Source: Gaiellasilicea sp963765705 | Lineage (GTDB): Bacteria > Actinomycetota > Thermoleophilia > Gaiellales > Gaiellaceae | Assembly (NCBI GenBank): GCA_963765705.1 | Contig: CAVXXJ010000013.1 | Location: 62,001-126,000 of the forward strand | Direction of reading: 5' to 3' | Length of the DNA: 64,000 nt | Shown: positions 44,456 to 53,426 of the stretch, in pieces | Position numbering within the stretch: the stretch's first letter is position 1 | Layout: every line of letters begins with the position of its first letter | Made by a program: the position numbers and the translations under genes | Notes under the pieces: model-generated | What the model was told of the DNA's origin: nothing | The model's database searches: none | Seen by the model: only the letters and a program-made list of their open reading frames with translations

Positions 44456-46173
44456 GAGTCCTTTCGAATTGGTAGATCGGTAGCTGAGCTCCACTGGTCG
44501 AACTCGCCCTTGCGGACGTCGAGCTGGAGCCGCCAGTCGCCCGCGAGCGGCAGTTGCGCCCTTGCGAGGACGTGGCCGGGTCCCGCCGGCGTCGTCTTGA
44601 TCTGGAGCGGCCCGATGTCGGCCGCACGCAGCGTGGCCGACAGCGTGATCTCGTCGACGACTGCGAGCTGACCGGTGGAGTCGAGCAGGTAGACATGAAC
44701 CTCGTTCGGTCCGACGTGGGCCGGATCGACTGTGATCGTGAAGTGATAGGGACCGACGTGGCCTTCTCGAGAGACAGGGCTGCTCGCCACCTGCGCCTTC
44801 GCCGGAGGCTCGGCCACGAGAGCCGCGGTGACACCGACGATCACGGTCATCAGCGCGAGCTCCAGTGCGACCCAGCGGACGAAGCGGCGGCGTACCTGCG
44901 GTGCGGCCGCGTTCGACCTGAGCCGGGGCACCGAGATCCTGTTGTTGAACGCCCCCAGCGCCAGCAGCGGCAGCAGCAGCGCGACCTTGACGAGCAACAG
45001 CTGCCCGTAGGTCGTGTGCCACAGCGCCTGCCAGGAGCGCACCTCGAGGAAACCGCTCGTCAGCCCTGCTGCGACGAGCGCGATCACCGACGCGACCGCG
45101 AGCGTCGAGAACCGGGGAACGACGTTCGTGGCGAGCGACCAGCGATCGCCGCCTGCCTGGACGAGCAAGAGAGCCAGGAAGGCGAGGCCGCCGACCCAGA
45201 TGCCGGCCGCGGCGACGTGAATCGCGTCGCTGAGGATGGCGAGCGACCCTTCGACCCGTGCGTGCCCCGAAAGAGCCGGGGTCACGGCGATCGCGGAGGC
45301 AAGGAAGACGACCGGGGCGAGTGATCGATCCGGACGGCCTCGCATGGCGAGAACGGCGACCGCAGCGAGGGCGAGAGCGAGCAGTGCGCGCCCGAGCCAC
45401 ACCTGGCCGAAGCCCGTCTCGATCACGTCGCGGGCCAGCGACCACCGGAAGACCGTGTCGAGACCGAAACCCGACGCCTTCACGCCCGTCAGAGCGATCC
45501 AGGCGATGGAGTCGACGGCAAGCACAGCTGCGGCTGCCGCGAGCACCAGCCAGAGCGACTTCAGCGGCGCGTCGCGTGTGTCCGCGACGAAGGCCAGCAC
45601 CGCCGCACCCCCGACGCACAGGAGGATCAACGCGAGGCCGACGAAGCGGACGACCGCCAGCGACAGGTCGACCGCCTCGGAGCCGGCTTCCGCGTCGAGC
45701 ACCTCCTCGATCACGCCCGCTGCGTCCCCCGCCGGCTCGCCGACCGAGAACACGAACGCGCCGTGGATCGGGTGTGAGTCGGCGGACAGCACTCGCCACG
45801 CCACCGTGTAGGTGCCGTCGGCAAGCCCAGTCGGCAGGTTGACCGCGACCTCCTTCGAGCTCGGCTTGGTGATCTCGCCCGAGTCGATGCGCTGGACCTC
45901 GCCGTCGAAGACGCGCACCGAGGCTGCGACGGTCGAGACCGGCTCGTCGAAGCGCAGCACGACCTGCGCGGGCGAGCGGTCGAGAACCGCCCCGCTCGTG
46001 GGGGTCGTGCCGATGAGGTTCGCATGCGCGAACGCCGTCGGTGCCGCGACCAACGCAGCTGCGATGATCGCCGCGACCGTCGACACCACACACGCGACCT
46101 TCCTGCGTGGTCGGGTGATGGCCAGGCTCCTTCCGTGCTCGTCGAAGCGGGCGGCGACGAGCGCCGCCCGCAC
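44452..46173 (-). CDS. CopC-CopD fusion with additional C-terminal domain
   Basis: Up to 573 residues. Signal peptide cleaved near AFAHANLIG, which leaves the copper-binding histidine of CopC. The CopC domain (about 50-150) has DSHPIHGAFVFSVG. CopD follows with about eight helices and the conserved HARVEGSLAILSDAIHVAAA and GLAFLALLLV blocks. The last 100 residues (GPYHFTITVDPAHVGPNEVH, LPLAGDWRLQLDVRKGEF) form an FixH/YtkA-like sandwich. Likely function: copper uptake or delivery across the membrane. GTG 46173 gives the longest form; GTG 46089 would start directly at the signal peptide. Confidence 0.87.
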   Translation of the reverse strand: MRAALVAARFDEHGRSLAITRPRRKVACVVSTVAAIIAAALVAAPTAFAHANLIGTTPTSGAVLDRSPAQVVLRFDEPVSTVAASVRVFDGEVQRIDSGEITKPSSKEVAVNLPTGLADGTYTVAWRVLSADSHPIHGAFVFSVGEPAGDAAGVIEEVLDAEAGSEAVDLSLAVVRFVGLALILLCVGGAAVLAFVADTRDAPLKSLWLVLAAAAAVLAVDSIAWIALTGVKASGFGLDTVFRWSLARDVIETGFGQVWLGRALLALALAAVAVLAMRGRPDRSLAPVVFLASAIAVTPALSGHARVEGSLAILSDAIHVAAAGIWVGGLAFLALLLVQAGGDRWSLATNVVPRFSTLAVASVIALVAAGLTSGFLEVRSWQALWHTTYGQLLLVKVALLLPLLALGAFNNRISVPRLRSNAAAPQVRRRFVRWVALELALMTVIVGVTAALVAEPPAKAQVASSPVSREGHVGPYHFTITVDPAHVGPNEVHVYLLDSTGQLAVVDEITLSATLRAADIGPLQIKTTPAGPGHVLARAQLPLAGDWRLQLDVRKGEFDQWSSATDLPIRKDS

Positions 46174-46178
46174 GAACG

Positions 46179-46757
46179 TCAGGCAGCGAGCGAGGCGGGC
46201 GGGCCGCGGCCCGCGAACCCGCGCGCGAGCACGGGACGGAGTGGGAGATCGACGGCGGCGGGAAGCCGGCCGAAGTCGACCGCGGCAAACCGTGGCCGGT
46301 TCGCGCCACGAAGCGCCGACGAGAGCCGCGCCGCCACCTCGCCGAGCGCGAACGCGATCGAGGCGGCGAGCAACGCGAACGGCACCTGCGCGGCGAGGCC
46401 GAGCAAGAACGGCATCGAAACGAGAAAGCCCCAGCTGACCGTGCCGTCGTACAGGTACCGCTCGATGAGCTCCTGCGCGACGAAGGTGAGCGGCGGAATC
46501 GCAGCGACGAGCTTCAGCTGGACGCTACGGCGGCGCTCGCGGCTGATCACCGCGGCGGCGAACGCCAGCACGACGGCCACACAGCACAGACCGACGAGCA
46601 GCGGTGCGTACTGGAGCCAGCCGTGACCGCTCGAGGCGAGCACCGACTCGCGCTCGTGTGCGGAAGGGAGTGCGGCGCGGTAGCCGAGCGAGTGTCCGGC
46701 CAGCGAGCCGATCACCGCGAGCGGCAGGGCGATCGGCCAGGCCAGATGGCGCCTCAT
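46179..46757 (-). CDS. Four-helix membrane protein upstream of copC-copD fusion
   Basis: 192 residues from ATG 46757. Helices: LAWPIALPLAVIGSLAGHSL, YAPLLVGLCCVAVVLAFAAA, FLVSMPFLLGLAAQVPFALL and a preceding LKLVAAIPPLTFVAQELIER. Gap to the copC-copD gene is only five bases, so it opens the copper operon. No metal motif stands out apart from two cysteines in helix 2. Family unknown. Confidence 0.72.
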   Translation of the reverse strand: MRRHLAWPIALPLAVIGSLAGHSLGYRAALPSAHERESVLASSGHGWLQYAPLLVGLCCVAVVLAFAAAVISRERRRSVQLKLVAAIPPLTFVAQELIERYLYDGTVSWGFLVSMPFLLGLAAQVPFALLAASIAFALGEVAARLSSALRGANRPRFAAVDFGRLPAAVDLPLRPVLARGFAGRGPPASLAA

Positions 46758-46817
46758 GCGCGCATCGTCGCATACGGAGCACTCCAGCTGGGCGCGAATT
46801 TCGCCGAAAACCCCGCT

Positions 46818-48829
46818 ATGAGCCTCGAGCGGGATCAGCGGCGTGCGGACATCCAGGGCCTGCGGGCGGTCGCTGTGCTGCTCGTCGTCGCCTTCCACGC
46901 CGGGCTGCCGGTCCCCGGTGGCTTCAGCGGCGTCGACGTCTTCTTCGCGATCTCCGGGTTCGTCATCACCGGCACGCTGCTGCGGGAGCTGACGTCCGCC
47001 GGCCGCATCGACCTGCTGCGCTTCTATGCACGCCGCGTGCGCCGCCTGTTGCCTGCGCTCGCACTGATGGTGACGGTCGTCGCGGCGCTGGGCACGCTTG
47101 CGAGCCCGCTGGCGACACAGCGCACCGGAGCGCTGACAGGAGTCGCCGCCTCGGTCTTCGCCGCGAACGTCTACCTCTACCAGCTTCCGACCGGCTACTT
47201 CGACGTCAGCGCGACGCTCGATCCGCTCCTGCACACCTGGACGCTTGCGGTCGAGGAGCAGTTCTATCTCGTCTTCCCTGCGCTCCTGATCGCCGGGTGG
47301 GCCGCGAGGCGCGCTCGTCGGCTGGGCGCCGCCGTGATCGTCGCCGCCGTGTCGGCCGTCTCGTTCGTCCTGGCGGTCGAGTTCGCAGGCGGCTGGGCGC
47401 TCGGCGGGCTCGACTCCCCGGAGTCGTTCGGCTTCTACAGCTCGCCGACGCGCGCCTGGGAGTTCGGGCTCGGAGCGCTCGTTGCGCTGGCGGCGCCGTG
47501 GCTCGCACGGATGCCGGCGCGGTCCGCCGCGGTTGCCGGTGGCGCCGGCCTCGGTGCGATCGCGCTGACGGCGTTCGCGGTGCGCGAGTCGTCGGGCGAT
47601 CCCAGAGACGTCGTCCTCGCCGTCGTCGGAACGTGCGCGGTGCTACTGGCGGGAAGTGCGAGCCGCGGGCCGGTCACCCGGCTGCTCGGCACGGCTCCCG
47701 CCGTCTGGGTCGGCAATCTCTCCTACAGCTGGTATCTCTGGCACTGGCCGCTGATCGTCTTCGCGCGAGCGCTCTGGCCGGGCGCGACCGGCGTCGCGCT
47801 CGCCGCGGCCGCCGTTTCGCTTGCACCGGCGTGGCTCTCCTATCGCTATCTCGAGAACCCGATCCGGTTCAGCCCACGGTTCCGCGGCCGCTCGGTGCTG
47901 GCGCTGGCGGCCGCGTGTATCGCCGTGCCCGTCGGAGCCTCGGCGCTGCTCGTCGCCGTCAACCACATGCTGCTGCGAAGCGACGCCGTCGCGTCCTGGG
48001 AGGTCGTCCCGGGCGATGCACGCCGATCACACCCGCGGCTGCAACGGCCCCTTCGACGCACGGACGCTCGGAAGGTGCGTCTGGCAGTCCGAGGGGACGA
48101 GCGGGACGATTGCCCTCGTCGGCGACTCACAGGCGGGCCAGTACACAGAGCCCGTGGTCCGCGCCGCCCGGAGAGCCGGGTACGAGACACTCGTCGATGA
48201 CGCTCAACTCCTGCCCGTTCGCGGCTGTCGAGGCGAGGGGCACGGCGACGCCCGAGGCGACGTGCAGGCGCTTCAACGCCCGCGCGCTGGCCGCTCTGAC
48301 GGAGCTGCGGCCGAAGATCGTGCTCGTGGCCTCGCGCTCCGACTACTACGTCGGGGACCCCGACGTGATCATGCAGCTCGCCGCCGGTGGGCCGAGCATC
48401 GATGAGGCCGGCGCGAAAGCGCAGCTCTGGAGGCGCGGCCTCGCGTCGGTGATCGAGCGGCTGAACGTCGCGGGCGCCCACGTCGTCGTCATCCACCCGA
48501 TCCCCAGGCTCCCGGCTGCTCCGCACGGCTGTGCCGTGCTCACGATCCTCGTCAAGTCCTGCAGCGGCAGCGTCGATCGGGCATCCGCCGACCGCGAGCG
48601 CGGCCTGGCCGTGGCAGCCGAGCGGGCTGCGGTCGCCGGAGCCGTCAGCGCGACCGCGTTCGGCTTCGACGACGAGCTCTGCGGGGCCTCGCGGTGCTCG
48701 GGCGCGCATGGCGGCACGTGGACGTACCGTGACGTCAGCCACCTGACCGTGGCCGGCTCGCTGTTGCTGACCGACCGGTTCGCCCGCATCCTCGAGCAAG
48801 CCGCGGCACGAGTCCCAGTTACGACATAG
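46818..48829 (+). CDS. OafA/YrhL-type acyltransferase with SGNH domain, frame broken twice
   Basis: ATG 46818; about 670 residues once breaks near 48014 and 48193 are repaired. The acyltransferase-3 part has IQGLRAVAVLLVVAFHAGLP, GFSGVDVFFAISGFVITGTL, LLHTWTLAVEEQFYLVFPAL and about ten helices. A periplasmic SGNH domain follows: block I IALVGDSQAGQY and block V RDVSHLTVAGS with the catalytic D and H. Known role: O-acetylation or acylation of extracellular polysaccharide or peptidoglycan. Overall composition matches its neighbours. Confidence 0.87.
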
Positions 48830-48834
48830 GCGCG

Positions 48835-49226
48835 ATGGTCGACACGCGCGAACGGGAGCGGACGCTGGGAGGATCCGCGAGATCTGCCTCGGTCTGCCGG
48901 AGGTGAGCGAGCGGCTGAGCCACGGCGCGCCGTCGTTCTTCGTCAAGGACAAGCGCTGCTTCACGATGGTCCTGACAGACCACCACGGCGACGGGCGCTT
49001 CGCGATCTGGTGCGCGGCCGGCGAAGGCGTCCAGGGGATGCTGATCGAGGCCGACTCGGAGAGGTTCTTCCGCCCACCGTACGTCGGCGGTCGTGGCTGG
49101 CTCGGCGTGCGCCTCGACCGTGGGCTCGACTGGGACGAGCTCGCCGGCATCCTCGAGGACGCGTACGCCGAGGTGGCGCCGGCGAAGCTCGTGGAGGCGG
49201 CCCAAGCAAGGGAAGAGGGGACATGA
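48835..49226 (+). CDS. MmcQ/YjbR-family protein, one frame break
   Basis: ATG 48835, with one base missing near 48872, gives about 131 residues of the MmcQ/YjbR fold: IREICLGLPEVSERLSHGAP, FFVKDKRCFTMVLTDHHGDG, VGGRGWLGVRLDRGLDWDEL. These small proteins resemble DNA-binding YjbR and are common in actinobacteria; the biological role is unclear. Without repair the readable part starts at 48903. Confidence 0.8.
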
Positions 49227-49423
49227 AGGAGGCGCGCCCTGACGGAGACCGAGCACGGCCTCGTGGCCGACGCACGGCGCCGGTGTCGAGCAGGAGACCG
49301 CGAACGCTGACGAGGCCTAGCGGGCACGTCCGAGGTCGTGCCGAGCCGGTACGCCGAGGGCGACTTGCCTTTCTGGGCTCCTCGTAGCGCAGGGAGACGC
49401 CTGGGCGGGGCGAACCCGCCCGC
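49223..49423 (+). other. Stretch without clear gene; possible broken small protein
   Basis: An ATG at 49223 overlaps the previous stop (ATGA) and follows GAGGGG. Restoring bases near 49236, 49273 and 49319 would give an acidic peptide with TETEHGLVAD and VVPSRYAEGDLPFWAPR. Three repairs in 150 bases is too many to call it a gene with confidence. The final part (about 49386-49420) is a GC-rich leader before the next gene, similar to the leader at 49874. Confidence 0.2.
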
Positions 49424-49876
49424 ATGTGGTTCCGGCGCCTTTTTCGCCGGCGGCGTGAGCCGCCGCCTCTTCTCCTGCCCTCGCTCGACCGGCTCGCCGA
49501 GCTGATCGAGCGCGTCGTCGCGCTGCTCGACCAGGTCGCGCTCGCACCCGAGCAGCAGCCACGCGAGGAGCCAAGCGAAGGGATTGTGTCGGCGCAACAC
49601 GATCCCGGTCCAGCCGCCGAGCCCGCCGTCGATGGCTGGCTCGCCTTCGTCAGCTCGCCGGATGGGTATCTCCTGCTCCCGCAGGCTGGAGCTCCACCCG
49701 CTCGGGGAGCGACGATCGAGCTGGAGGCCGGCCGCTTCGACGTCCTCCGGCTCGGCCCGTCGCCGCTCCCGGGCGACCGGCGGCGCTGCGCGTTCCTCGA
49801 GAGCCGCGAAGCGGCTACTTCAGGGATCTTCGCGCGATCGGAATCGGCTTCCGCGGATTCCGATCTTGCGCAATAG
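49424..49876 (+). CDS. Hypothetical protein with basic amphipathic N-terminus; repeat-encoded tail
   Basis: 150 residues from ATG 49424. N-terminus MWFRRLFRRRREPPPLLLP could lie on the membrane. A helical stretch (LDRLAELIERVVALLDQVAL), a Glu/Pro linker, and a small strand-rich domain (VDGWLAFVSSPDGYLLLPQA, IELEAGRFDVLRLGPSP) follow. The last 25 or so residues, SREAATSGIFARSESASADS and onwards, are encoded by repeat C, so the original stop was probably lost or shifted. The FRRLFRR start mirrors the FGRLFGR end of the protein at 49919. No family recognised. Confidence 0.6.
   Translation: MWFRRLFRRRREPPPLLLPSLDRLAELIERVVALLDQVALAPEQQPREEPSEGIVSAQHDPGPAAEPAVDGWLAFVSSPDGYLLLPQAGAPPARGATIELEAGRFDVLRLGPSPLPGDRRRCAFLESREAATSGIFARSESASADSDLAQ
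49801..49873 (+). repeat. Structured dispersed repeat, copy C
   Basis: GAGCCGCGAAGCGGCTA, CTTCAGGGATCTTCGCGC, then the stem ATCGGAATCGGC-TTCC-GCGGATTCCGAT and CTTGCGCAA. It overlaps the 3' end of the gene at 49424 and supplies its last codons and stop. Confidence 0.8.
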
Positions 49877-49918
49877 ACGCAGGGAGGAACCGCCCCCGGC
49901 GGAGCGAACCTTCGACCG

Positions 49919-50113
49919 GTGAAGGAGCAGAGCCAGATCGAGGACATGCGGGCTGCGATCCAGGGCGACCGCGAGCGCGCCGAGCAGGCCCGGCAGCGGT
50001 CGACCGAGAACGTCCGGGCGCTGATCGATCCGGTCGTCGAGGACGCAGCACCCGAGCCGGAGCCGGAGCCGGAACCGGCGCCGACGTTCTTCGGACGCCT
50101 CTTCGGACGCTAG
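49919..50113 (+). CDS. Small helical protein with PE repeat and FGRLFGR tail
   Basis: 64 residues from GTG 49919. A charged helix (IEDMRAAIQGDRERAEQARQ), then a PEPEPEPEP stretch and the tail TFFGRLFGR. The tail resembles an amphipathic membrane-contact or protein-docking peptide. Its leader (CGCAGGGAGG followed by a GC-rich block) is like that of the gene at 49424, so the two may be related or partner proteins. No family recognised. Confidence 0.5.
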   Translation: MKEQSQIEDMRAAIQGDRERAEQARQRSTENVRALIDPVVEDAAPEPEPEPEPAPTFFGRLFGR

Positions 50114-50136
50114 CGCCCGATCGCTACGCTCGAAGG

Positions 50137-50626
50137 GTGGAGCGCAGGGAGCGGGAGCGGATCATGCGCCAGGGCGTGGTGCTGCCCGAGACGCCCCGTG
50201 ACCGCAGGAACCTCGACGGCCTGGAGCAGGACGTGCGCGACAGCCCGCTCAGGGGCCGGCCGCTACGGCTGCGGAGCTTCCGTCCGGACGCGGGCAGCTA
50301 TCTCGCCTCGCTCGACGGCCCGCGTCCGTACATGGCGCGGCTGCGGGAGATCGCGGCGCTGACGGCCGTGCACGAGCAGGCACTCGCGGAGGCGTACGCG
50401 GACGCAGGGCGGCGACGCGGATGCGTGGGCGGCGCTTGCGGAGGGATGGGACTTCGGCGACGTGAACGAGCTGATCGACCGGCACAACCGCTGGTACCCG
50501 GTCGAGTCGAGGCTGCCGATGGATCCGCGGACCGGCGACTACGCGCTCGTCAACGGACGGAGCTATCGCCGCTCGCCACTGGACGCGGCGTGGGTGCACG
50601 AACGGTTCCCGTCGCGATCAGCGTGA
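50137..50626 (+). CDS. Hypothetical protein, about 162 aa, one frame break
   Basis: GTG 50137; restoring two bases near 50411 continues the frame. The reading passes through LAEGWDFGDVNELIDRHNRW and ends in YALVNGRSYRRSPLDAAWV to a stop at 50626. Before the break it contains QGVVLPETPRDRRNLDGLEQ and LREIAALTAVHEQALAEAYA. Soluble, mixed helical; family not recognised. The last 77 bases overlap the end of the convergent MFS gene, which is unusual. A shifted stop in one of them is likely. Confidence 0.6.
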
Positions 50627-51717
50627 TCAGGCAGAGGCCGGCGGCGAGCAAGTAGGGAGCCGCGTCGCCCGTTGCGTCGGCGAGCACGCCCGCGATCGAC
50701 GGTCCGCTCACGTTTCCGAGCGCCCAGGCCGTGTTCATGATCCCGAACCCGATCGCCTGCGACAGCCCGGCGACCTCGGCGCGGTCGGAGACGAGCGCCA
50801 TCGCGGGCGTGTAGAGGGCCCCGAAGGAGATCGCCGCGAGGATCGTCAGGAAGGCGACGGCGTAGGGGGCATGCGTCACGGCGAACGCGACCGCGATCGA
50901 CGAGCGAGCCGGCGAGCGCGACGCGCAGGGGTAGGAGGCGGCCGCGGCGGTCGGAGAAGCGGCCGAGCAGCGGGTTGACGACCACCTCGACCAGGCCGGC
51001 CACGAGGAAGACCGTGCCGATCGCGAACGGTGCGAAGCCGCCGTCGTCGAGGCGGAGCGGAACGAGGACGACGAGCATGCCGAAGAGCCAGGCTGGCAGG
51101 GTGTTGAGCCAGAGCCCGCCGAGGAAGCTTCGGTCGGCGAGGGCGCGGCGGACGGCATTCGGTGCCTGCTCTTCGGGCGGCGCGGCGGGCCGGGTGGCGG
51201 CCCAGACCGCGAGCGCGGCGGTGACGGCGCCGACGACGGTGAACGCGGCGCGGATGCCGACGGCGTCGGCAACCGCGCCGAACATGGGGCCGAGGATGGC
51301 GCCGAGGACGGCTGCACCGAACGCCGTCCCGAGCAGCTCGCCGCGCCGCTCGCGGGGAGCGGCGACCGTGAGCCAGGCGAGCGCTCCTGCCCAGGTGGTC
51401 GTGCTCGAGGCGCCCTGGACGAACCGGGCGAGCCCGAGCGCCCAGGGCCCGTCGGCGACCGCGAACGCGAAGCTGGACGCGGCGAGCAGCGCGAGCCCGG
51501 CGACGACGGCGACCTTGGGGCCTCGCCGCGCGGCGGCGAGGCCGCCCGGAATCCCGCCCAGCAGCGCTCCGGCGCCGAACGCACCGACGAGCAGTCCGGC
51601 GCCGGTCTTGGAGAGCCCGAACTCGTCCGCGTAGCCGGGCACGAGCGGCGCGAGGACGCCGAACAGCAGCGCGTCGACGAACAGGACCACCGACACGAGA
51701 ACGAGAAGCCGGCGCAC
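50550..51717 (-). CDS. MFS transporter, one frame break
   Basis: About 389 residues, twelve predicted helices, from ATG 51717. The N-terminal half has FGVLAPLVPGYADEFGLSKT and the loop GGIPGGLAAARRGPKVAV of major-facilitator proteins. The second half includes NPLLGRFSDRRGRLLPLRVA, then after the break near 50903 IGFGIMNTAWALGNVSGPSI. Similar to drug/solute antiporters of the DHA group; substrate unknown. Its C-terminal tail overlaps the 50137 gene tail to tail. Confidence 0.82.
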
Positions 51718-51750
51718 GATCCGACGTTACCGATGGAGCCCGACTAGAAC

Positions 51751-51809
51751 GCCGGCCACTGAATCAAAGCGCTGGCCAACGAACCAAAGCGCCGGCCACT
51801 GAACCAAGC
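51751..51809. repeat. Three tandem 20-base repeats
   Basis: Three imperfect units of GCCGGCCACTGAATCAAAGC (51751, 51771, 51791). They have no spacers and lead straight into the larger repeat unit. Direct repeats of this length could be operator or satellite sequence. Confidence 0.7.
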
Positions 51810-52107
51810 GAGCCAACCCTTGGGACTGAGCCCCGAACCCGACGCACGCAGCTTCAGGGGTCTTGGCGCGAAACGGGATCTGCTTTCGCAGATCCCGTTT
51901 CTGATTGCGCCACAAATAAATTCAGCGAGCCGGGTGCGCTTTCGTCCGCCACCCCGACGAACTTTCGGCTTCCGCCTACGGCCTACCGGTGTGGACTCGA
52001 CCTAGTCGCGTCCCGTGCTCGCTGCAAGGGGGAATCTAGGGGCTGGCGACCCGGTGCGCAAGGCCTCGAAAAGTGAAGAAGTCGCAAATTGCGATCTTTT
52101 CCTTAAA
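51810..52107 (+). repeat. Tandem noncoding unit 1 (contains structured repeat copy D)
   Basis: No gene fits here. The unit contains copy D of the dispersed repeat (51851-51910) with a changed but still paired stem AACGGGATCTGC-TTTC-GCAGATCCCGTT. CACAAATAAATTCAGCGAGC, CTTTCGTCCGC, TTCGGCTTCCGCCTAC, CTCGACCTA and CGTGCTCGCTGCAAGGGGGA follow. It ends in the terminator-like hairpin at 52082. Unit 2 at 52147 repeats the same blocks in the same order. Confidence 0.75.
52082..52104 (+). terminator. Terminator-like hairpin ending unit 1
   Basis: TCGCAAATTGCGA followed by TCTTTTCCTT. The stem is short and the T-run imperfect. The same arrangement ends unit 2. Confidence 0.45.
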
Positions 52108-52146
52108 AGACGCACAAAGTTGCGATCCGCGCCTTAACGAAGGTGA

Positions 52147-52463
52147 GCGAACCAAGCGGGCTAGAGAGGTTGAGCGAGCCCCGAACTCGACGCACGCAGC
52201 TTCAGGGGTCTTGGTGCGGATCGGATCTGCTCCGCAGATCCTGGTTCCGATCGCCACAAATAAATTCAGCGAGCCGGTGGCGATTTCGTCCGCTCCTCCG
52301 ACTGACGTTTCGGCTTCCGCCTACTCGTCCTCCGGTGGAGCCTCGACCTAATCTCGCTCCGTGCTCGCTGCAAGGGGGAACTTAGGGGTGGGCTGGGCCG
52401 GCGTCAAGGAGACTCGAGACGGTCCAGTCCGCAAATTGCGGTTTTTTCTTTAAGAAAGGGCGC
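52147..52463 (+). repeat. Tandem noncoding unit 2 (contains structured repeat copy E)
   Basis: About 350 bases downstream of unit 1 and diverged from it, but with long identical blocks: GACGCACGCAGCTTCAGGGG, CACAAATAAATTCAGCGAGC, TTTCGGCTTCCGCCTAC, CGTGCTCGCTGCAAGGGGGA. Copy E of the dispersed repeat is at 52199-52255 with stem GGATCTGC-TCC-GCAGATCC. The conserved blocks do not form a reading frame shared by both units, which points to RNA or a mobile noncoding element. Confidence 0.75.
52429..52453 (+). terminator. Rho-independent terminator ending unit 2
   Basis: CCGCA-AAT-TGCGG followed directly by TTTTTTCTTT. It is the clearest intrinsic terminator in this GC-rich window, although no protein gene precedes it, so it presumably ends a noncoding transcript. 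Confidence 0.6.
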
Positions 52464-52633
52464 GTTTGTGAGATGTCGCTTACGCTCTGGAGACGATCGC
52501 GGCTGAGGATGGCGCGCCCGAACGTGCGAAAAGGACAGGGCGGCGGCGAGGAGGAATCTATGCTCAGCTCCGCCGAGTCGCAACCGGCGACGCGCGAAAG
52601 TCACGCAAAGAGCGACAAGTCGGAAGGGGATCG

Positions 52634-53395
52634 ATGGCGGGGATGGGAGGAAGGCACGTGGTCGTCACCGGCGGCGGCCGCGGGATCGGGCGGGCGATCG
52701 CGGAGCGGCTGGCCGCCGACGGTGCGACGCTGACCCTGCTCGCGCGCGACCTCGAGCGGCTGCGCGCCGTGGCGGACGAGCTCGGCGCCGGAGCTGCGGC
52801 GTGTGACATCCGCGACCGTGGTCAGGTCGAGGCGTGCTTCGCCGCCGCCGCAGCCGAGCGCGGCCCGATCCACGCGCTCGTCGCCAACAGCGGCCTCGGC
52901 GGCCCGAACGACGACGGCTCGGACGACCGCTTCGACGATCTCGTCGCGACGAACCTCAACGGCACCTACTACTGCGTGCGTGCCGCCGTCCGCCACCTCG
53001 CGCCAGGACCGGAGCGGCGCGACGTCGTCGTGATCGCGTCGATCCTCGCCCGGATCGCCGTCGGCGGCTACACGGGCTACTCGGCCTCGAAGGCCGGGCT
53101 GCTCGGGCTCACCCGTTCGTTCGCCGCCGAGCTCGCCGCCGACAACGTCCAGGTGAACGCGATCTGCCCCGGCTGGGTCGACACCGAGATGGCGTGGGAG
53201 GGGATCGACGGCTTCGCCGAGGCGATCGGCGCCACGCGCGAGGAGGCGTACCGCGAGGCGATGCGCGAGGTGCCGCTGCGGCGGATGAGCGAGCCGGCTG
53301 ACATCGCCGGCACGGTGGCGTGGCTGCTCTCGCCCGACTCGCGCGGCGTCACCGGCCAGACGATCGACCAGAACGGCGGCGCCTGGGTGGGATGA
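52634..53395 (+). CDS. Short-chain dehydrogenase/reductase
   Basis: 253 residues from ATG 52634 behind GGAAGGGG. Classical SDR: cofactor loop VVVTGGGRGIGRAIAERL, LARDLERLRAVADELGAG with an arginine suggesting NADP, NSGL in place of the usual NNAG, catalytic YSASK, and ICPGWVDTEM. Similar to 3-oxoacyl-ACP reductase-like SDRs. It begins the gene block after the noncoding repeats; the MFS gene follows 31 bases later. Confidence 0.88.
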   Translation: MAGMGGRHVVVTGGGRGIGRAIAERLAADGATLTLLARDLERLRAVADELGAGAAACDIRDRGQVEACFAAAAAERGPIHALVANSGLGGPNDDGSDDRFDDLVATNLNGTYYCVRAAVRHLAPGPERRDVVVIASILARIAVGGYTGYSASKAGLLGLTRSFAAELAADNVQVNAICPGWVDTEMAWEGIDGFAEAIGATREEAYREAMREVPLRRMSEPADIAGTVAWLLSPDSRGVTGQTIDQNGGAWVG

Positions 53396-53426
53396 GGTAG
53401 CGGGCGCGCGTGACGTTGTCACCAGC

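Noticed and set aside
51751..51809. Short direct repeats as a CRISPR array
   Set aside because: Units are contiguous, imperfect and have no spacers; no cas genes are in the window.
53410..53422. GTGAC-GTT-GTCAC as a CRP-type cAMP-receptor site
   Set aside because: The spacing is too short for the CRP family consensus; kept only as a possible unnamed operator.
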